DNA of 64,000 nucleotides. It comes from an uncultured Phocaeicola sp. GTDB taxonomy: Bacteria; Bacteroidota; Bacteroidia; Bacteroidales; Bacteroidaceae. Positions 36,798 through 46,324 of this stretch are shown here, in pieces. A program made the position numbers and the translations under genes. Every line of letters begins with the position of its first letter. Position 1 is the stretch's first letter. Location of the stretch: NCBI GenBank assembly GCA_947581855.1, contig CANPVZ010000023.1:1-64000 (forward strand), written 5' to 3'. The notes under the pieces are model-generated. The model did no database searches, was not told the DNA's origin, and saw only the letters and a program-made list of their open reading frames with translations.

Positions 36798-39700
36798 ATG
36801 AAGAATTATTTAGTAAGAGAAGAGAGAAAAATCTTTCTGTGTTTACTGCTCTTGTTTGTTTTATTTGCGGGCGTCACACCAAGTTGCGCGCAAGTCGTGG
36901 GGGGGGGTAAAACAGGGATTACGCTGGCATGTCAAAATGAATCCATGCCGGATGTTCTGAAGAAAGTGGAGCAGGTTTCTAACTTTAAAGTGTTGTTTAC
37001 CTATAATGAAGTACGCTATTTTAAAGTGACGGTTGACCTGAAGTCTGTGTCCATTGAAGAGGCAATGAAAGCCATATTGGCTTCTCATCCGCTGACATTT
37101 AAAATCAAAGGTAAATATATTACGGTTTCCCTTGTGAGAAAGGCCGTTACAATGGAAGTCTCCAAGCGAACGGGTAATCGCCTAACCGGTACGGTGACGG
37201 ATGTTTCCGGTACGCCGCTTCCGGGTGTCAATATACAGACGAATGTCCCCGGAGTGGGTGGCGTGACGGATTTGGACGGCCGTTTTGATATTGCCATTCC
37301 CGACGGACGGCAGATTGGGGAAGTCAACTTTACTTTTGTCGGTATGACGAAGGTAACGCTTCCTTTTAAAGGAAAACCTTTAGTTGTTACCATGCAAGAC
37401 GATTCGCAGGCTCTGAAAGAGGTGGTAGTAACCGGATTGTTCAATTACCGTGCCGCCAGTTTCACAGGCTCGGCCGCCACTTACACGAAAGATGAGTTGA
37501 AGTCTGTGGGTAACCAGAATTTGCTGAAGAGCCTGAGCAACCTCGACCCTTCATTCATGATTGAAGACAACTATCTGAACGGTTCCAATCCGAATGCGTT
37601 CAACGATATTACCATTCGCGGCAACGCGTCGTTCGCCGGCATGCAGGGCGAGTACACCGGTAATCCGAATGAGCCGCTTTTCATTGTCGACGGATTTGAA
37701 GCCAGTCGAGAGGCGGTGTTCGACCTCGATATGAACCGTGTGCAGTCGGTCACTATCTTGAAAGATGCTGCCGCAAAGGCTATTTACGGTTCCAAAGCCT
37801 CGAACGGTGTGGTGGTTGTGGAAACCGTGGAACCTGAAAAAGGACGTCTTCGCCTGACGTATACAGGAGACTTGAATATCGAGGCGCCGGATTTGTCTTC
37901 GTATGACATCTGCAATGCGGAGGAAAAGTTGCAGGTGGAGTTGAATGCGGGACGCTATACGGGAAGTTCCCCGATGTATCAGCAAGAGTTAACGGAGCAA
38001 TATAATGCGATAAAGAAAAATATAGCGGAAGGCGTAGATACCTATTGGTTGGCTAAACCGCTCCGTACGGGTGTGGGACAGAAACATACGCTGTATATGG
38101 AAGGCGGAGATGACCGTATGCGATATAGCGCGAATGTGGCTTATAATGGTATTTCCGGCGTAATGAAAGGCTCTGATCGAAGAACTGTCTCCGGAAATAT
38201 CAAGCTGTCTTATCGTTATAAAGATTTCTTGTTCCGCAATTCTTTGTCCATTACTTCTAATAAAGCTGATAATTCGCCGTATGGTTCTTTCTCTGATTAT
38301 GTTTCCGCTAATCCTTATTTCTCTCCTTATGATGAGAATGGTAATTTAAAGAAGGTGTTGGGTACTTACACGCATCCGGACATCAATCAAACGAGCGCCC
38401 GCTCCGTAACCTATTATAATCCGTTATATAACGCGTATATAGGGACGAAGAATTTTTCGAAGTATACAGAGTATACGGAAAACTTTTATATTGAATGGCG
38501 CCCGTTGGATATGTTTCGTTTTACAGGACGCGTGGGATACACCTATCAATCCAACCGGACTGAGGATTTTGCACCGGGAGATCATACGATGTATGTGGAC
38601 TATACGGGCGATTCGTTCTTTAAACGAGGGCATTATTCCATCTCCGACGGAGAATTGGAGACTATCTCTGCCGACTTGACGGCAAACTATTCCGGACAAT
38701 TCGGTAAACACATGTTATTGGGAAACGTGGCGTGGAGTTTGAATTCCACTTCTTCGGATTCGCACGGCATGATAGCATGGGGCTTTATGAATAACCATGT
38801 CGACCATATTACTTTTGCCAAACAATATGCTGATAACGGTCGCCCTTACGGCGGGGAAAGTACGACTCGCAGCATAGGCGTTACAGGTGCGGTAAACTAT
38901 TCTTTCGACGAGCGGTATCTGGCCGATCTCAGTCTTCGTTATAATGGTTCCTCCGCATTTGGTTCCGATAATCGATGGGGAACTTTCTGGTCGGCCGGTA
39001 TCGGTTGGAATCTCCACAATGAGCATTTTATGCAAAACCAAGATTGGTTGAATCTGTTTAAGTTGCGCGCTTCGTATGGATTGACCGGTAATCAGAATTT
39101 CAATCCTTATCAGGCAAAGGCTACTTATAAGTTTTATGAAGATGTGATTTACGACAACATTTCCGGTGCTTATCTGATGGCATTGGCAAATGATAAATTG
39201 AAATGGCAACAAACGGCAGACTTGAATGTGGGTTTGGACCTTCAACTTTTCAAACAACTCAATGTGCGTTTGGATGTATATAAACAAAAAACAAAGGATG
39301 CTTTACTGGCATTTACCTTACCTACTTCTACCGGTTTTAATTCTTATATGGAGAACTTGGGAAATGTGGAAAACACAGGTTTCGATGCGGTGCTGAACTG
39401 GCGCTTTTACCAGAAAGGATCTAATTTCTTTTCACTGAACGCTTCTATCGGGCACAACAAAAACAAGGTAGTGAAAATTAGCGATGCCTTAAAAGCATTT
39501 AATGATAAGTTGGAATCGGAAGCGATGGACAAGGATAATGCAAACGCTACTAATCTGCCTGTTCTTCGCTATGAGGAAGGACAGTCGATGACGGCTATTT
39601 GGGCGGTTCGTTCATTAGGAATTGATCCGGCGACAGGAGAGGAACTTTTCTTGAAAAAGGATGGAGTGACGACCACTTATATTTATGACGCGAAAGATAA

Positions 39701-40178
39701 GGTTGTTTGCGGCGATTCCAATCCGAAATATCATGGAAACTTTGGTTTTAGTGGCGAGTATAAAGGCATTGGAATGAGTTGCTCGTTCAGTTATCGGTTC
39801 GGTGGCGATTATTATAACCAAACATTAGTCAATCGGGTGGAAAATGTAAACATTGCCAACAATGTGGATTGCCGGGTATTGCATGATACGTGGCAAAAAG
39901 CGGGTGATGTGGCTACTTACAGAAAGATAACATGGCGTCCGACTACGACTTATCCGACGACACGTTTTGTGGAACGTAACAATGAATTGCAATTTGCTTC
40001 ATTCTCTTGTTACTATGATTTTAAATATATGGAGTGGCTGAGAAAATGTAAAATAGAGCGATTGAAGCTTTCGCTGTATATGAATGACCTGTTCCGGGTC
40101 TCTACGGTAAAGACGGAACGCGGACTGGATTATCCGTATGCTCGGAATTTCTCTTTTTCTTTATCAGCAACATTTTAA
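36798..40178 (+). CDS. SusC-family transporter with STN signalling domain
   Basis: TonB-dependent transducer of 1126 aa. A signal peptide is followed by CAQVVGGGKTG, an STN secretin/TonB short domain (about 42-115) that would contact FecR, a carboxypeptidase-regulatory-like domain (about 128-205), a plug (about 215-350, GSKASNGVVVVETV) and the barrel (to FSLSATF). A run of nine G (36899-36907) encodes G35-G37. One extra G would give an immediate TAA, so the gene could phase-vary. It starts 69 bp after fecR and is 12 bp from susD. Its ligand is unknown. Confidence 0.94.
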   Translation: MKNYLVREERKIFLCLLLLFVLFAGVTPSCAQVVGGGKTGITLACQNESMPDVLKKVEQVSNFKVLFTYNEVRYFKVTVDLKSVSIEEAMKAILASHPLTFKIKGKYITVSLVRKAVTMEVSKRTGNRLTGTVTDVSGTPLPGVNIQTNVPGVGGVTDLDGRFDIAIPDGRQIGEVNFTFVGMTKVTLPFKGKPLVVTMQDDSQALKEVVVTGLFNYRAASFTGSAATYTKDELKSVGNQNLLKSLSNLDPSFMIEDNYLNGSNPNAFNDITIRGNASFAGMQGEYTGNPNEPLFIVDGFEASREAVFDLDMNRVQSVTILKDAAAKAIYGSKASNGVVVVETVEPEKGRLRLTYTGDLNIEAPDLSSYDICNAEEKLQVELNAGRYTGSSPMYQQELTEQYNAIKKNIAEGVDTYWLAKPLRTGVGQKHTLYMEGGDDRMRYSANVAYNGISGVMKGSDRRTVSGNIKLSYRYKDFLFRNSLSITSNKADNSPYGSFSDYVSANPYFSPYDENGNLKKVLGTYTHPDINQTSARSVTYYNPLYNAYIGTKNFSKYTEYTENFYIEWRPLDMFRFTGRVGYTYQSNRTEDFAPGDHTMYVDYTGDSFFKRGHYSISDGELETISADLTANYSGQFGKHMLLGNVAWSLNSTSSDSHGMIAWGFMNNHVDHITFAKQYADNGRPYGGESTTRSIGVTGAVNYSFDERYLADLSLRYNGSSAFGSDNRWGTFWSAGIGWNLHNEHFMQNQDWLNLFKLRASYGLTGNQNFNPYQAKATYKFYEDVIYDNISGAYLMALANDKLKWQQTADLNVGLDLQLFKQLNVRLDVYKQKTKDALLAFTLPTSTGFNSYMENLGNVENTGFDAVLNWRFYQKGSNFFSLNASIGHNKNKVVKISDALKAFNDKLESEAMDKDNANATNLPVLRYEEGQSMTAIWAVRSLGIDPATGEELFLKKDGVTTTYIYDAKDKVVCGDSNPKYHGNFGFSGEYKGIGMSCSFSYRFGGDYYNQTLVNRVENVNIANNVDCRVLHDTWQKAGDVATYRKITWRPTTTYPTTRFVERNNELQFASFSCYYDFKYMEWLRKCKIERLKLSLYMNDLFRVSTVKTERGLDYPYARNFSFSLSATF

Positions 40179-40190
40179 TAATTGACAGAT

Positions 40191-41636
40191 ATGAAATACA
40201 GACATTATATACGTAAAGGAATTGTGCTTGTCTGCGTGTGCTTGGCGTTGACAGCATGTGATGACTGGTTAAATGTTCAGCCGAAATCGCAGATAGAGGA
40301 TAGTGAGTTATTTAAAAGTGAGACAGGTTTTAAAGAAGCTTTGTCGGGAGTTTATTCTTCGATGGTTTCGAATGGAACTTATGCGCGTGAGCTGACGTAT
40401 GGAGCGATAGGAATCATGGGACAAGAATGGACTACCTATCCCACGTATCAATACGGGCCTTCTTATCAGCACATTGTGGAATATGATTATTCCACTTCTG
40501 CGTCAGAGAGCATGATAGCTTCCATTTGGTCAACTTCTTACAACTCCATAGCAAATGCCAATAATATATTGAAGCGTATTGATGCAGCTCAGAAATTGTT
40601 TACCGGCAACAATTATGACATTATTAAAGGAGAGGCGCTGGCTTTGCGGGCGTTCTTGCATTTTGATTTGTTGCGTTGCTTTGGTGTAAGTTATGCCGTT
40701 AATCCCAACATGCCGGCCATTCCGTATTGTACGGATTTAACATATCGGGTATTCCCGCAGTTAACTGTAAAGCAAGTTGCCGAAAAAGTGGAAGCGGATT
40801 TATTGGAAGCGGAAAAACTATTAGCCGTGGATCCGATTCTCACTGGAGAGGAGGTTTCGGAACTGGATGATAACGGATATCTGATAAATCGCCAGGTACA
40901 TTTGAACTATTATGCCGTAAAAGGGTTACAGGCGCGAGTCTATATGTGGATGCAGCGGTATGCCGATGCGGAGCGGTGTGCGGAAACAGTCATCGAATCG
41001 AATGCATTTGAATGGGTGGATAGCGATAATATGAGTAATGAGATAGACCTTGCGTTTGCTACAGAACAGTTGTTCGCCTTACACAACATCAATCTTTCAA
41101 CACTCAGTGAGGCTTGTTTCAACCCAAAGGGAGGTTCGCAGACATTCTCTATCAGTGAAGGTGTATGGAACGATTACTATACAGACGGTGGTGATATTCG
41201 GTATGTATGTCTTGGTCAGGCCGGTACAGATGGAAGTAATATGCAGGAGAGGTATTTGAAAAAGTATAATCCGTCCGGTTCTGAAGATCGTTATTATGCT
41301 GACAAAATGCCTTTAATCCGTCTGAGTGAAATGTATCTGATTAAGACGGAATGCGAATACCGTGCCGGCAATGCCAATGCTTACGAGGCGTGGAACGAGT
41401 TGCGCGCAAACCGTAAGGAAAGCTTGTTGAACAGTAATCCCGCAGATTTTTATGATGAGTTGATTAAAGAATACCGCCGTGAGTTTTTGGGTGAGGGACA
41501 GCTATTCTTCCTTTACAAACGACTGAACAGTGCGATTGTAAAAGGCTCTATTGTGGACGTGATTGCGGAGAAAGCTTACACATTCCCATTACCGATGAGT
41601 GAAACGGACGTGGCACAACGTGAAACGAATCGTTAG
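40191..41636 (+). CDS. SusD/RagB-family surface lipoprotein
   Basis: Ligand-capturing partner of the STN-type SusC. With the ATG at 40191 the signal ends in the lipobox LTAC (C at about 24), followed by DDWLNVQPK, a classical SusD start. ALALRAFLHFDLLRCFG and RLSEMYLIKTECEYRAGN are SusD hallmarks, and YRREFLGEGQLFFLYKRL closes the protein. 481 aa. The upstream TTG start is rejected because it would lengthen the signal with no benefit. It lies 12 bp after susC and 20 bp before the DUF4843 gene. Confidence 0.94.
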   Translation: MKYRHYIRKGIVLVCVCLALTACDDWLNVQPKSQIEDSELFKSETGFKEALSGVYSSMVSNGTYARELTYGAIGIMGQEWTTYPTYQYGPSYQHIVEYDYSTSASESMIASIWSTSYNSIANANNILKRIDAAQKLFTGNNYDIIKGEALALRAFLHFDLLRCFGVSYAVNPNMPAIPYCTDLTYRVFPQLTVKQVAEKVEADLLEAEKLLAVDPILTGEEVSELDDNGYLINRQVHLNYYAVKGLQARVYMWMQRYADAERCAETVIESNAFEWVDSDNMSNEIDLAFATEQLFALHNINLSTLSEACFNPKGGSQTFSISEGVWNDYYTDGGDIRYVCLGQAGTDGSNMQERYLKKYNPSGSEDRYYADKMPLIRLSEMYLIKTECEYRAGNANAYEAWNELRANRKESLLNSNPADFYDELIKEYRREFLGEGQLFFLYKRLNSAIVKGSIVDVIAEKAYTFPLPMSETDVAQRETNR

Positions 41637-41656
41637 AATAGAAAGGAGATATAAAG

Positions 41657-42454
41657 ATGAAAAAACTAAAACATATTGGATTGGCTTGCTTATGCTTGAT
41701 AGGCCTTGCCGCTTGTGATAAAAATGAAATGCCTGTATACAATACCGCTAATACGGCAATGAATATTTGGTTCGGCAATACAAACTTGGTGCTTGATAGT
41801 ACCATATACAATTACTCTTATTCCATGGGCGAGAAAGTGTTGACTTTCTATGCCCGGATAACGGGAATGCCGACGGACTATGACCGTACTTTTGAAATTG
41901 AAGCGTATGAAGGCGATTTGAATGAGGCGGAAGGAAGTTTTAAGACCGCAACGTATACGTTGAAAGCCGGTGAGATAAGTGTGGAATGTCCTATTTACTT
42001 TAATACCTCGTTGTTGAAGAATCCTAGCTCGTTTATTCAGAAAGACGGCTATCTGTATTTCAGGCTTAAGGACAATCCTGATTTTAAGTCGGGAACCAAG
42101 GAAAAGTCTGTGCTGAAAGTCGTGTTGAAAAACTATTTGGACGTTCCCAACGATTGGATAGAACCCATTTATCCGAATATGAGTTATGAGGACTTCTTCG
42201 GAACGTATAGCGCAAAGAAATATCAGTTTATTGTTTCGGTCTGGGGATATGTTGATTTTCATATTGACAGAATCACAACGGTTGACTATGATGAAGCGAC
42301 CAATACACTCTCTAAGAAGTATGCCAAATATTTGTATCAGAAACTGCAAATCGCTTTGGAGGAATATAACAATGATCCGAATAATGCTGACGTTCCGTTG
42401 CGTGATGAGAGCGGCAATGTCATAACATTCCCCGATTTGAACCCTTACTTGTAA
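41657..42454 (+). CDS. DUF4843 surface lipoprotein
   Basis: 265-aa predicted lipoprotein with lipobox LAAC near residue 20. The body fits the DUF4843 family, which is found next to SusCD pairs that also carry a PKD-like lipoprotein. The sequence shows beta-rich segments such as YSYSMGEKVLTFYARITG and ECPIYFNTSLLKNP. It probably sits on the outer-membrane surface as an accessory ligand-binding protein (inference). The spacing of 20 bp and 33 bp to its neighbours shows it is in the operon. Confidence 0.85.
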   Translation: MKKLKHIGLACLCLIGLAACDKNEMPVYNTANTAMNIWFGNTNLVLDSTIYNYSYSMGEKVLTFYARITGMPTDYDRTFEIEAYEGDLNEAEGSFKTATYTLKAGEISVECPIYFNTSLLKNPSSFIQKDGYLYFRLKDNPDFKSGTKEKSVLKVVLKNYLDVPNDWIEPIYPNMSYEDFFGTYSAKKYQFIVSVWGYVDFHIDRITTVDYDEATNTLSKKYAKYLYQKLQIALEEYNNDPNNADVPLRDESGNVITFPDLNPYL

Positions 42455-42487
42455 TGTTGTAATACTTAAATTTTAAAAGAAACGATT

Positions 42488-44068
42488 ATGCGTAAATTCA
42501 TATTTCATTTACTTTGGAGCAGTATGGTCTGCTTGATACTCAGCGCCTGTTACGATGACAAAGGTAATTATGATTATACCGAACTGACAGCGATTAAAAT
42601 CGACACGACAGGTTTGGAAAGTCCGATTCCCGCTGAAGGCGCGATAACCCGTTTTGAGAAGATGACATGCGCTCCTAATATATACTACGGCGATAAGTTG
42701 GTAAACGATGATGCAAGCGTGCCTCTTGACTATGTATGGACGATTTACTCGACCGTTGGATTGGGTGGAAGCGAGGAAGATATGCGGATTGATACCTTGG
42801 CAACTACACGGGTGCTGGATGCGGAGATTACCCGTGCTCCCGGACAATATATCGTACAGCTTACGGTTACCGACCGGATAAACGGATGGCAACAATATCT
42901 GAAAGTCAGCCGTTCCGTAGAAGGAACGATTCCAGTGAGTGGGTGGATGGTACTCTATGAGCCGTTAGACCATCCGGGTACTTCCGATGTGGGTCTTGTT
43001 TACAACGAGCTGGTCAAAAAGAATTGGCTGTCGGATGATTTGACTTATTGGAATCTGTTCAGTTCTTCTAATGGAGAACCGCTGGAGGGCAAACCATTAA
43101 AGATAAATTATACGGTTACAGGGCTGCCCACCAGTCTGATTGTGATTGCTACAGATAAAGGCATGTGCGCGGTGCATGAGGAAACATTCCAGAAGGAGTT
43201 GACACTGAAAGACTTTTTCTACGAGCCGCCTGTCTCAGGTGAGCTTACCGCTTATGTGCAAAGTGGTTGGCAACCTACGGCTCCTTCTTTTGGAGAAACT
43301 GTTTTATATGGTAATAAGGTATATGTTGGAAGCAATGGAACACGGCCGATGGGAGTTCCTTCCGGTGGAGAATATGGAGAACTTGCTCCGTGGTTATGTC
43401 TTTTCCATCCTGTTTCAGGGCTCAATACGGTTGTGTATGACAATACCAACGGCCGTTTCTTAGGTGTTAGCGGGGTAAAGGTTGCTCCTTTTATTGCTCA
43501 ATCTCCTGATGCCGCGTTTGATGTGAATAATGTAGGCGCGGAGTTTGTTAAAGGCGATTGGGGTACAGGGAATATGGAGTATTTCATTATGAAGAAAGAT
43601 AACTCTTATTTCTTTGCAAGGGCAAGTTTTCTCATGCCGACGGCTCCGATGATGGGAACGATTTGGAAAGAGATTACCACTTCTCCGGATATTGCGGAAA
43701 TGAATACATTCGCTGTGGCGTATAAAGGGAACTATGCTGTATATGGAGCACGAAACAAGGTGTATAAATTGTTTTATACAATGAACGATGTAGCGGAGAA
43801 ACTATGGGAGGCTCCTTCCGACAAAGAAGAGATTACTTGTATAGAATTGCAGAAATTTAGTCTGGCCGCCTATATGAATATGGGAATTATGCCGAATGTG
43901 AATGAGGTACTTCACGTGGCTACATGGAATGACGACAGTAAGAAAGGAAAACTTTATCAGTTTAAAATAGATGCGATAGATGGTAGCATAAAGAGTGAGC
44001 CTAAGGTCTATACGGTTCCCGGAAAGGTGAAGAGTATGGGCTGGAAGTTTACGATCATGGAAAGGTAA
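42488..44068 (+). CDS. PKD-like family lipoprotein
   Basis: 526-aa lipoprotein with lipobox LSAC near residue 21 (LILSACYDDKGNYDY). An N-terminal immunoglobulin-like PKD domain (about 25-150, ending in QYIVQLTVTDRINGWQQYL) is followed by a beta-rich region that looks like a propeller (blocks such as GWMVLYEPLD and FAVAYKGNYAVYGARNKVYKLF). The family regularly follows DUF4843 in SusCD operons. Function is unknown. A surface ligand-binding role is inferred from position. Confidence 0.83.
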   Translation: MRKFIFHLLWSSMVCLILSACYDDKGNYDYTELTAIKIDTTGLESPIPAEGAITRFEKMTCAPNIYYGDKLVNDDASVPLDYVWTIYSTVGLGGSEEDMRIDTLATTRVLDAEITRAPGQYIVQLTVTDRINGWQQYLKVSRSVEGTIPVSGWMVLYEPLDHPGTSDVGLVYNELVKKNWLSDDLTYWNLFSSSNGEPLEGKPLKINYTVTGLPTSLIVIATDKGMCAVHEETFQKELTLKDFFYEPPVSGELTAYVQSGWQPTAPSFGETVLYGNKVYVGSNGTRPMGVPSGGEYGELAPWLCLFHPVSGLNTVVYDNTNGRFLGVSGVKVAPFIAQSPDAAFDVNNVGAEFVKGDWGTGNMEYFIMKKDNSYFFARASFLMPTAPMMGTIWKEITTSPDIAEMNTFAVAYKGNYAVYGARNKVYKLFYTMNDVAEKLWEAPSDKEEITCIELQKFSLAAYMNMGIMPNVNEVLHVATWNDDSKKGKLYQFKIDAIDGSIKSEPKVYTVPGKVKSMGWKFTIMER

Positions 44069-44086
44069 TGTATAAAATTTGAAGAT

Positions 44087-45256
44087 ATGAAGATGAAATC
44101 ATTAATCACCCTCCTTTTTGCCTGTTTCGCCATTCAGACGATGGGGCAGGAAACTTCCAAAGGTATTGCCTTTGAGAAGGAGGGTACGCTTTTCCGCCAA
44201 GCTGTGCAGAAAGCGTTGAGTACGGGAAAACTTATTTTCCTCGATTGTTACACCTCGTGGTGCGGACCCTGCAAAATGATGGCGAACACGGTGTTCCCGC
44301 AGGAGACGGTGGGTAATTTCATGAACCCTAGATACGTCTGCATCAAGATTGATATGGAAAAGGGTGAAGGGCCGGAGCTGGCTAAGAAATTGCAGATTTC
44401 TGCTTATCCTACCTTTATTATATTCAATAGTGCCGGACAGGAAATCGGTCGCTTTCTGGGCGGATGCAAAGCAGAGGATTTTATAGGGAAGGTGAAAAAG
44501 GCCAGCGAAGACAATGCTTCGGCGGAGATGGACAAGCGTTTTGCCGATGGCGAACGGGACGAGGCTTTCCTTTATAGTTATCTGAATACGTTGAGTAGTG
44601 CTTATAAACGCGACCAGTGTAATGTGGTGGCGGAGGCTTTGTTGGAGGGAAAAGCGGAGACCTTCGCCGGTGACAAACAACTGGCTAATATCTTTATGCG
44701 CCATTTGACTAATCCGTTCTGCCCGGCTTTTGTGTATACAGCTAAACATCCGGAGGCATTGGTTGCGACAATAGGTGAAATGCCTGTGCAAATGAAACTG
44801 CGGAATGTATGGTCGGGTTATGCGCGAAATCTCCTTACCGAGGCGAACGGTACCGTGACGCTTGATAATGCGGGGATGGATAAATGGCTGGCTCTGATGG
44901 ATGAGTGCGGCGTAGACAAAGAGGTGAAAGAAGAACTTCGACTGACGACTTTGATGACCTACAACGAGAAGAAACAGGATTGGAATGCTTATATGGAGTG
45001 CGTTACCGACTATGGAACATTATTCGATATCAATGATTTGATGTTGTGTAAATGGTGTACCCCCATTGCCAAGAACTGTAAAGAGGAGGCTCCGAAGAAA
45101 GCTGCTATTGCTTTATTACAACAGCGAGTGGATGATTTGGAATCCGGGCGTCGTGCTCCGCAGACAAAGCAGGGTAACATGATGCTTTCCGGAAACATGA
45201 AGAAAGCGATGTTGATGTTAATTGATTCGATGAACGGCAAAGAAATAAAGATGTAA
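44087..45256 (+). CDS. Exported thioredoxin-like protein
   Basis: 389-aa protein with a signal peptide (residues 1-20, QTMGQ) and an N-terminal thioredoxin fold (about 25-145). The active site CGPC is at residues 59-62, and the cis-Pro block AYPTFIIF is at about 100. The C-terminal 240 residues are helical with no recognised domain. As the last gene of the sigma/SusCD operon, 19 bp after the PKD-like gene, it probably reduces or protects disulfides in the periplasm in relation to the imported ligand. That link is inference. The N-terminus favours export over a cytoplasmic role. Confidence 0.8.
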   Translation: MKMKSLITLLFACFAIQTMGQETSKGIAFEKEGTLFRQAVQKALSTGKLIFLDCYTSWCGPCKMMANTVFPQETVGNFMNPRYVCIKIDMEKGEGPELAKKLQISAYPTFIIFNSAGQEIGRFLGGCKAEDFIGKVKKASEDNASAEMDKRFADGERDEAFLYSYLNTLSSAYKRDQCNVVAEALLEGKAETFAGDKQLANIFMRHLTNPFCPAFVYTAKHPEALVATIGEMPVQMKLRNVWSGYARNLLTEANGTVTLDNAGMDKWLALMDECGVDKEVKEELRLTTLMTYNEKKQDWNAYMECVTDYGTLFDINDLMLCKWCTPIAKNCKEEAPKKAAIALLQQRVDDLESGRRAPQTKQGNMMLSGNMKKAMLMLIDSMNGKEIKM

Positions 45257-45280
45257 ATAATTTCTCTCTCTCTTTAAAAG

Positions 45281-45328
45281 AAGGGTATCGTTAATCGGCT
45301 ATGGAAGCGGGTAAGGCGATACCCTTTT
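45281..45328 (+). terminator. Terminator after the sigma/SusCD operon
   Basis: Arms AAGGGTATCG (45281-45290) and CGATACCCTT (45317-45326) form a 10-bp stem with a long loop, followed by TT. The convergent GrpB-like gene ends at 45400, so the hairpin may serve both directions. Confidence 0.7.
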
Positions 45329-45399
45329 CGTTTGGGATGTTATCGCCGCGAGTCGAATACATTTATACACAGTTCATTCCGCAATAACCTATATGATTC

Positions 45400-45984
45400 T
45401 CAATATTTAGTCCCATATTTGTTGTTAAAAAGTTGTTTCCCCATTTCTGTACACGACTTTACGAAGTCACTCTTATGTAAAGTATAAGCATCCCTGTCGT
45501 GCTCATATAGTTTCCACAAGCGGAGTTTGAGGTGTTCGTATTCTTTGGCGGCGGCAGGGTTGGAATTAAGATAATCTCTGAAATAAAGTTCGTCATTGTC
45601 TCCCGTTTGGCGGAGATGCAGATGAAATACACGCTCGGCAAATCCATTAGGGGTGTACCCTTTGTTGAAGTCTGTTCTTTGTTCGGTTTCTGCCATGCAC
45701 CTATATCCGCAACATTCTATAATTGGTTTTAATTCTGCAAAAGATGCTGTCTTCGTGATCTCCACCAGTATATCTATGGTTGGTTTTGCCCAAATTCCTG
45801 AAATGGCGGTGCTGCCGATGTGACTTATGCGGTCAACCAGTTCCATTGGTAATTTTTCTTTCAGTAGGGAGACCTCTTCTATATACCATTCTTCCCAACG
45901 TTCCTGGTGTTCCGTCAGGATTATGGGGAACAGTTGCCATAATTCTTCTAAGGTCATTAAGGATAAATCTTTCGTCTTTCCCAT
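45400..45984 (-). CDS. GrpB/UPF0157-family protein
   Basis: 194-aa cytoplasmic protein of the GrpB (UPF0157) family, which belongs to the nucleotidyltransferase superfamily. The signature HIGSTAISGIWAKPTIDILV starts at residue 55 and contains the GS motif and the Asp pair region. FHLHLRQTGDNDELYFRDYL is a further conserved block. The family's biochemical role is not established. It is a single gene convergent with the SusCD operon and divergent from an MFS gene. Confidence 0.9.
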   Translation of the reverse strand: MGKTKDLSLMTLEELWQLFPIILTEHQERWEEWYIEEVSLLKEKLPMELVDRISHIGSTAISGIWAKPTIDILVEITKTASFAELKPIIECCGYRCMAETEQRTDFNKGYTPNGFAERVFHLHLRQTGDNDELYFRDYLNSNPAAAKEYEHLKLRLWKLYEHDRDAYTLHKSDFVKSCTEMGKQLFNNKYGTKY

Positions 45985-46095
45985 CGTTCCATTCCGTTTC
46001 GTTTTTCAACTTTCTTCGTTTATGTGGAGAACATGAGTTTCATATAGGTTAGATGTATGAATTTACCATGCTTCCGGTTGAGGTATCGAATATTG

Positions 46096-46103
46096 CAAAT
46101 ATA
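46096..46103 (-). promoter_or_regulatory. Promoter -7 element of the GrpB-like gene
   Basis: Read on the minus strand this is TATATTTG, a full match to TAnnTTTG, about 112 bp before the start codon at 45984. Confidence 0.5.
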
Positions 46104-46245
46104 GTCTAATTCTCCAATAATAAGTATCTGATTCTGTGTTTTTAAGTTCATCGAAGATAGATTGCCTGCACATCTGTTTATCGAAAAGAATTTGGTTTGC
46201 ATGTAATTTTCGATGGATGTCAATTTTTCTTTCGGGCAAATTCCG

Positions 46246-46253
46246 TACTTTTG
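46246..46253 (+). promoter_or_regulatory. Promoter -7 element of the MFS gene
   Basis: TACTTTTG matches TAnnTTTG. The start point would be near 46261, giving an unusually long leader of about 310 nt before the MFS start at 46570. Confidence 0.5.
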
Positions 46254-46261
46254 CAGCCGGA

Positions 46262-46324
46262 ATGAAAAGAAGTAGTTGTTTGCATTATGAATTGCCGGAT
46301 TGGAAAGGGTTAGAGATGCTCTGA
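46262..46324 (+). CDS. Possible 20-aa leader ORF before the MFS gene
   Basis: An ATG just after the predicted transcription start opens a 20-codon frame (MKRSSCLHYELPDWKGLEML) that ends at 46324. Its last codons overlap a small stem-loop (GATGCT/AGCAT). A leader ORF in a long leader ahead of an exporter recalls translational or transcriptional attenuation of drug-efflux genes. No ribosome-binding site could precede the ATG if the start site is correct, so support is weak. Confidence 0.25.
   Translation: MKRSSCLHYELPDWKGLEML

Noticed and set aside
41690-42349. 219-aa minus-strand frame
   Set aside because: Antisense to the DUF4843 gene; the plus strand carries a good lipoprotein signal and operon context.
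44102-44791. 229-aa minus-strand frame
   Set aside because: Antisense to the thioredoxin-like gene, rich in His/Arg/Ser as expected for a shadow frame.
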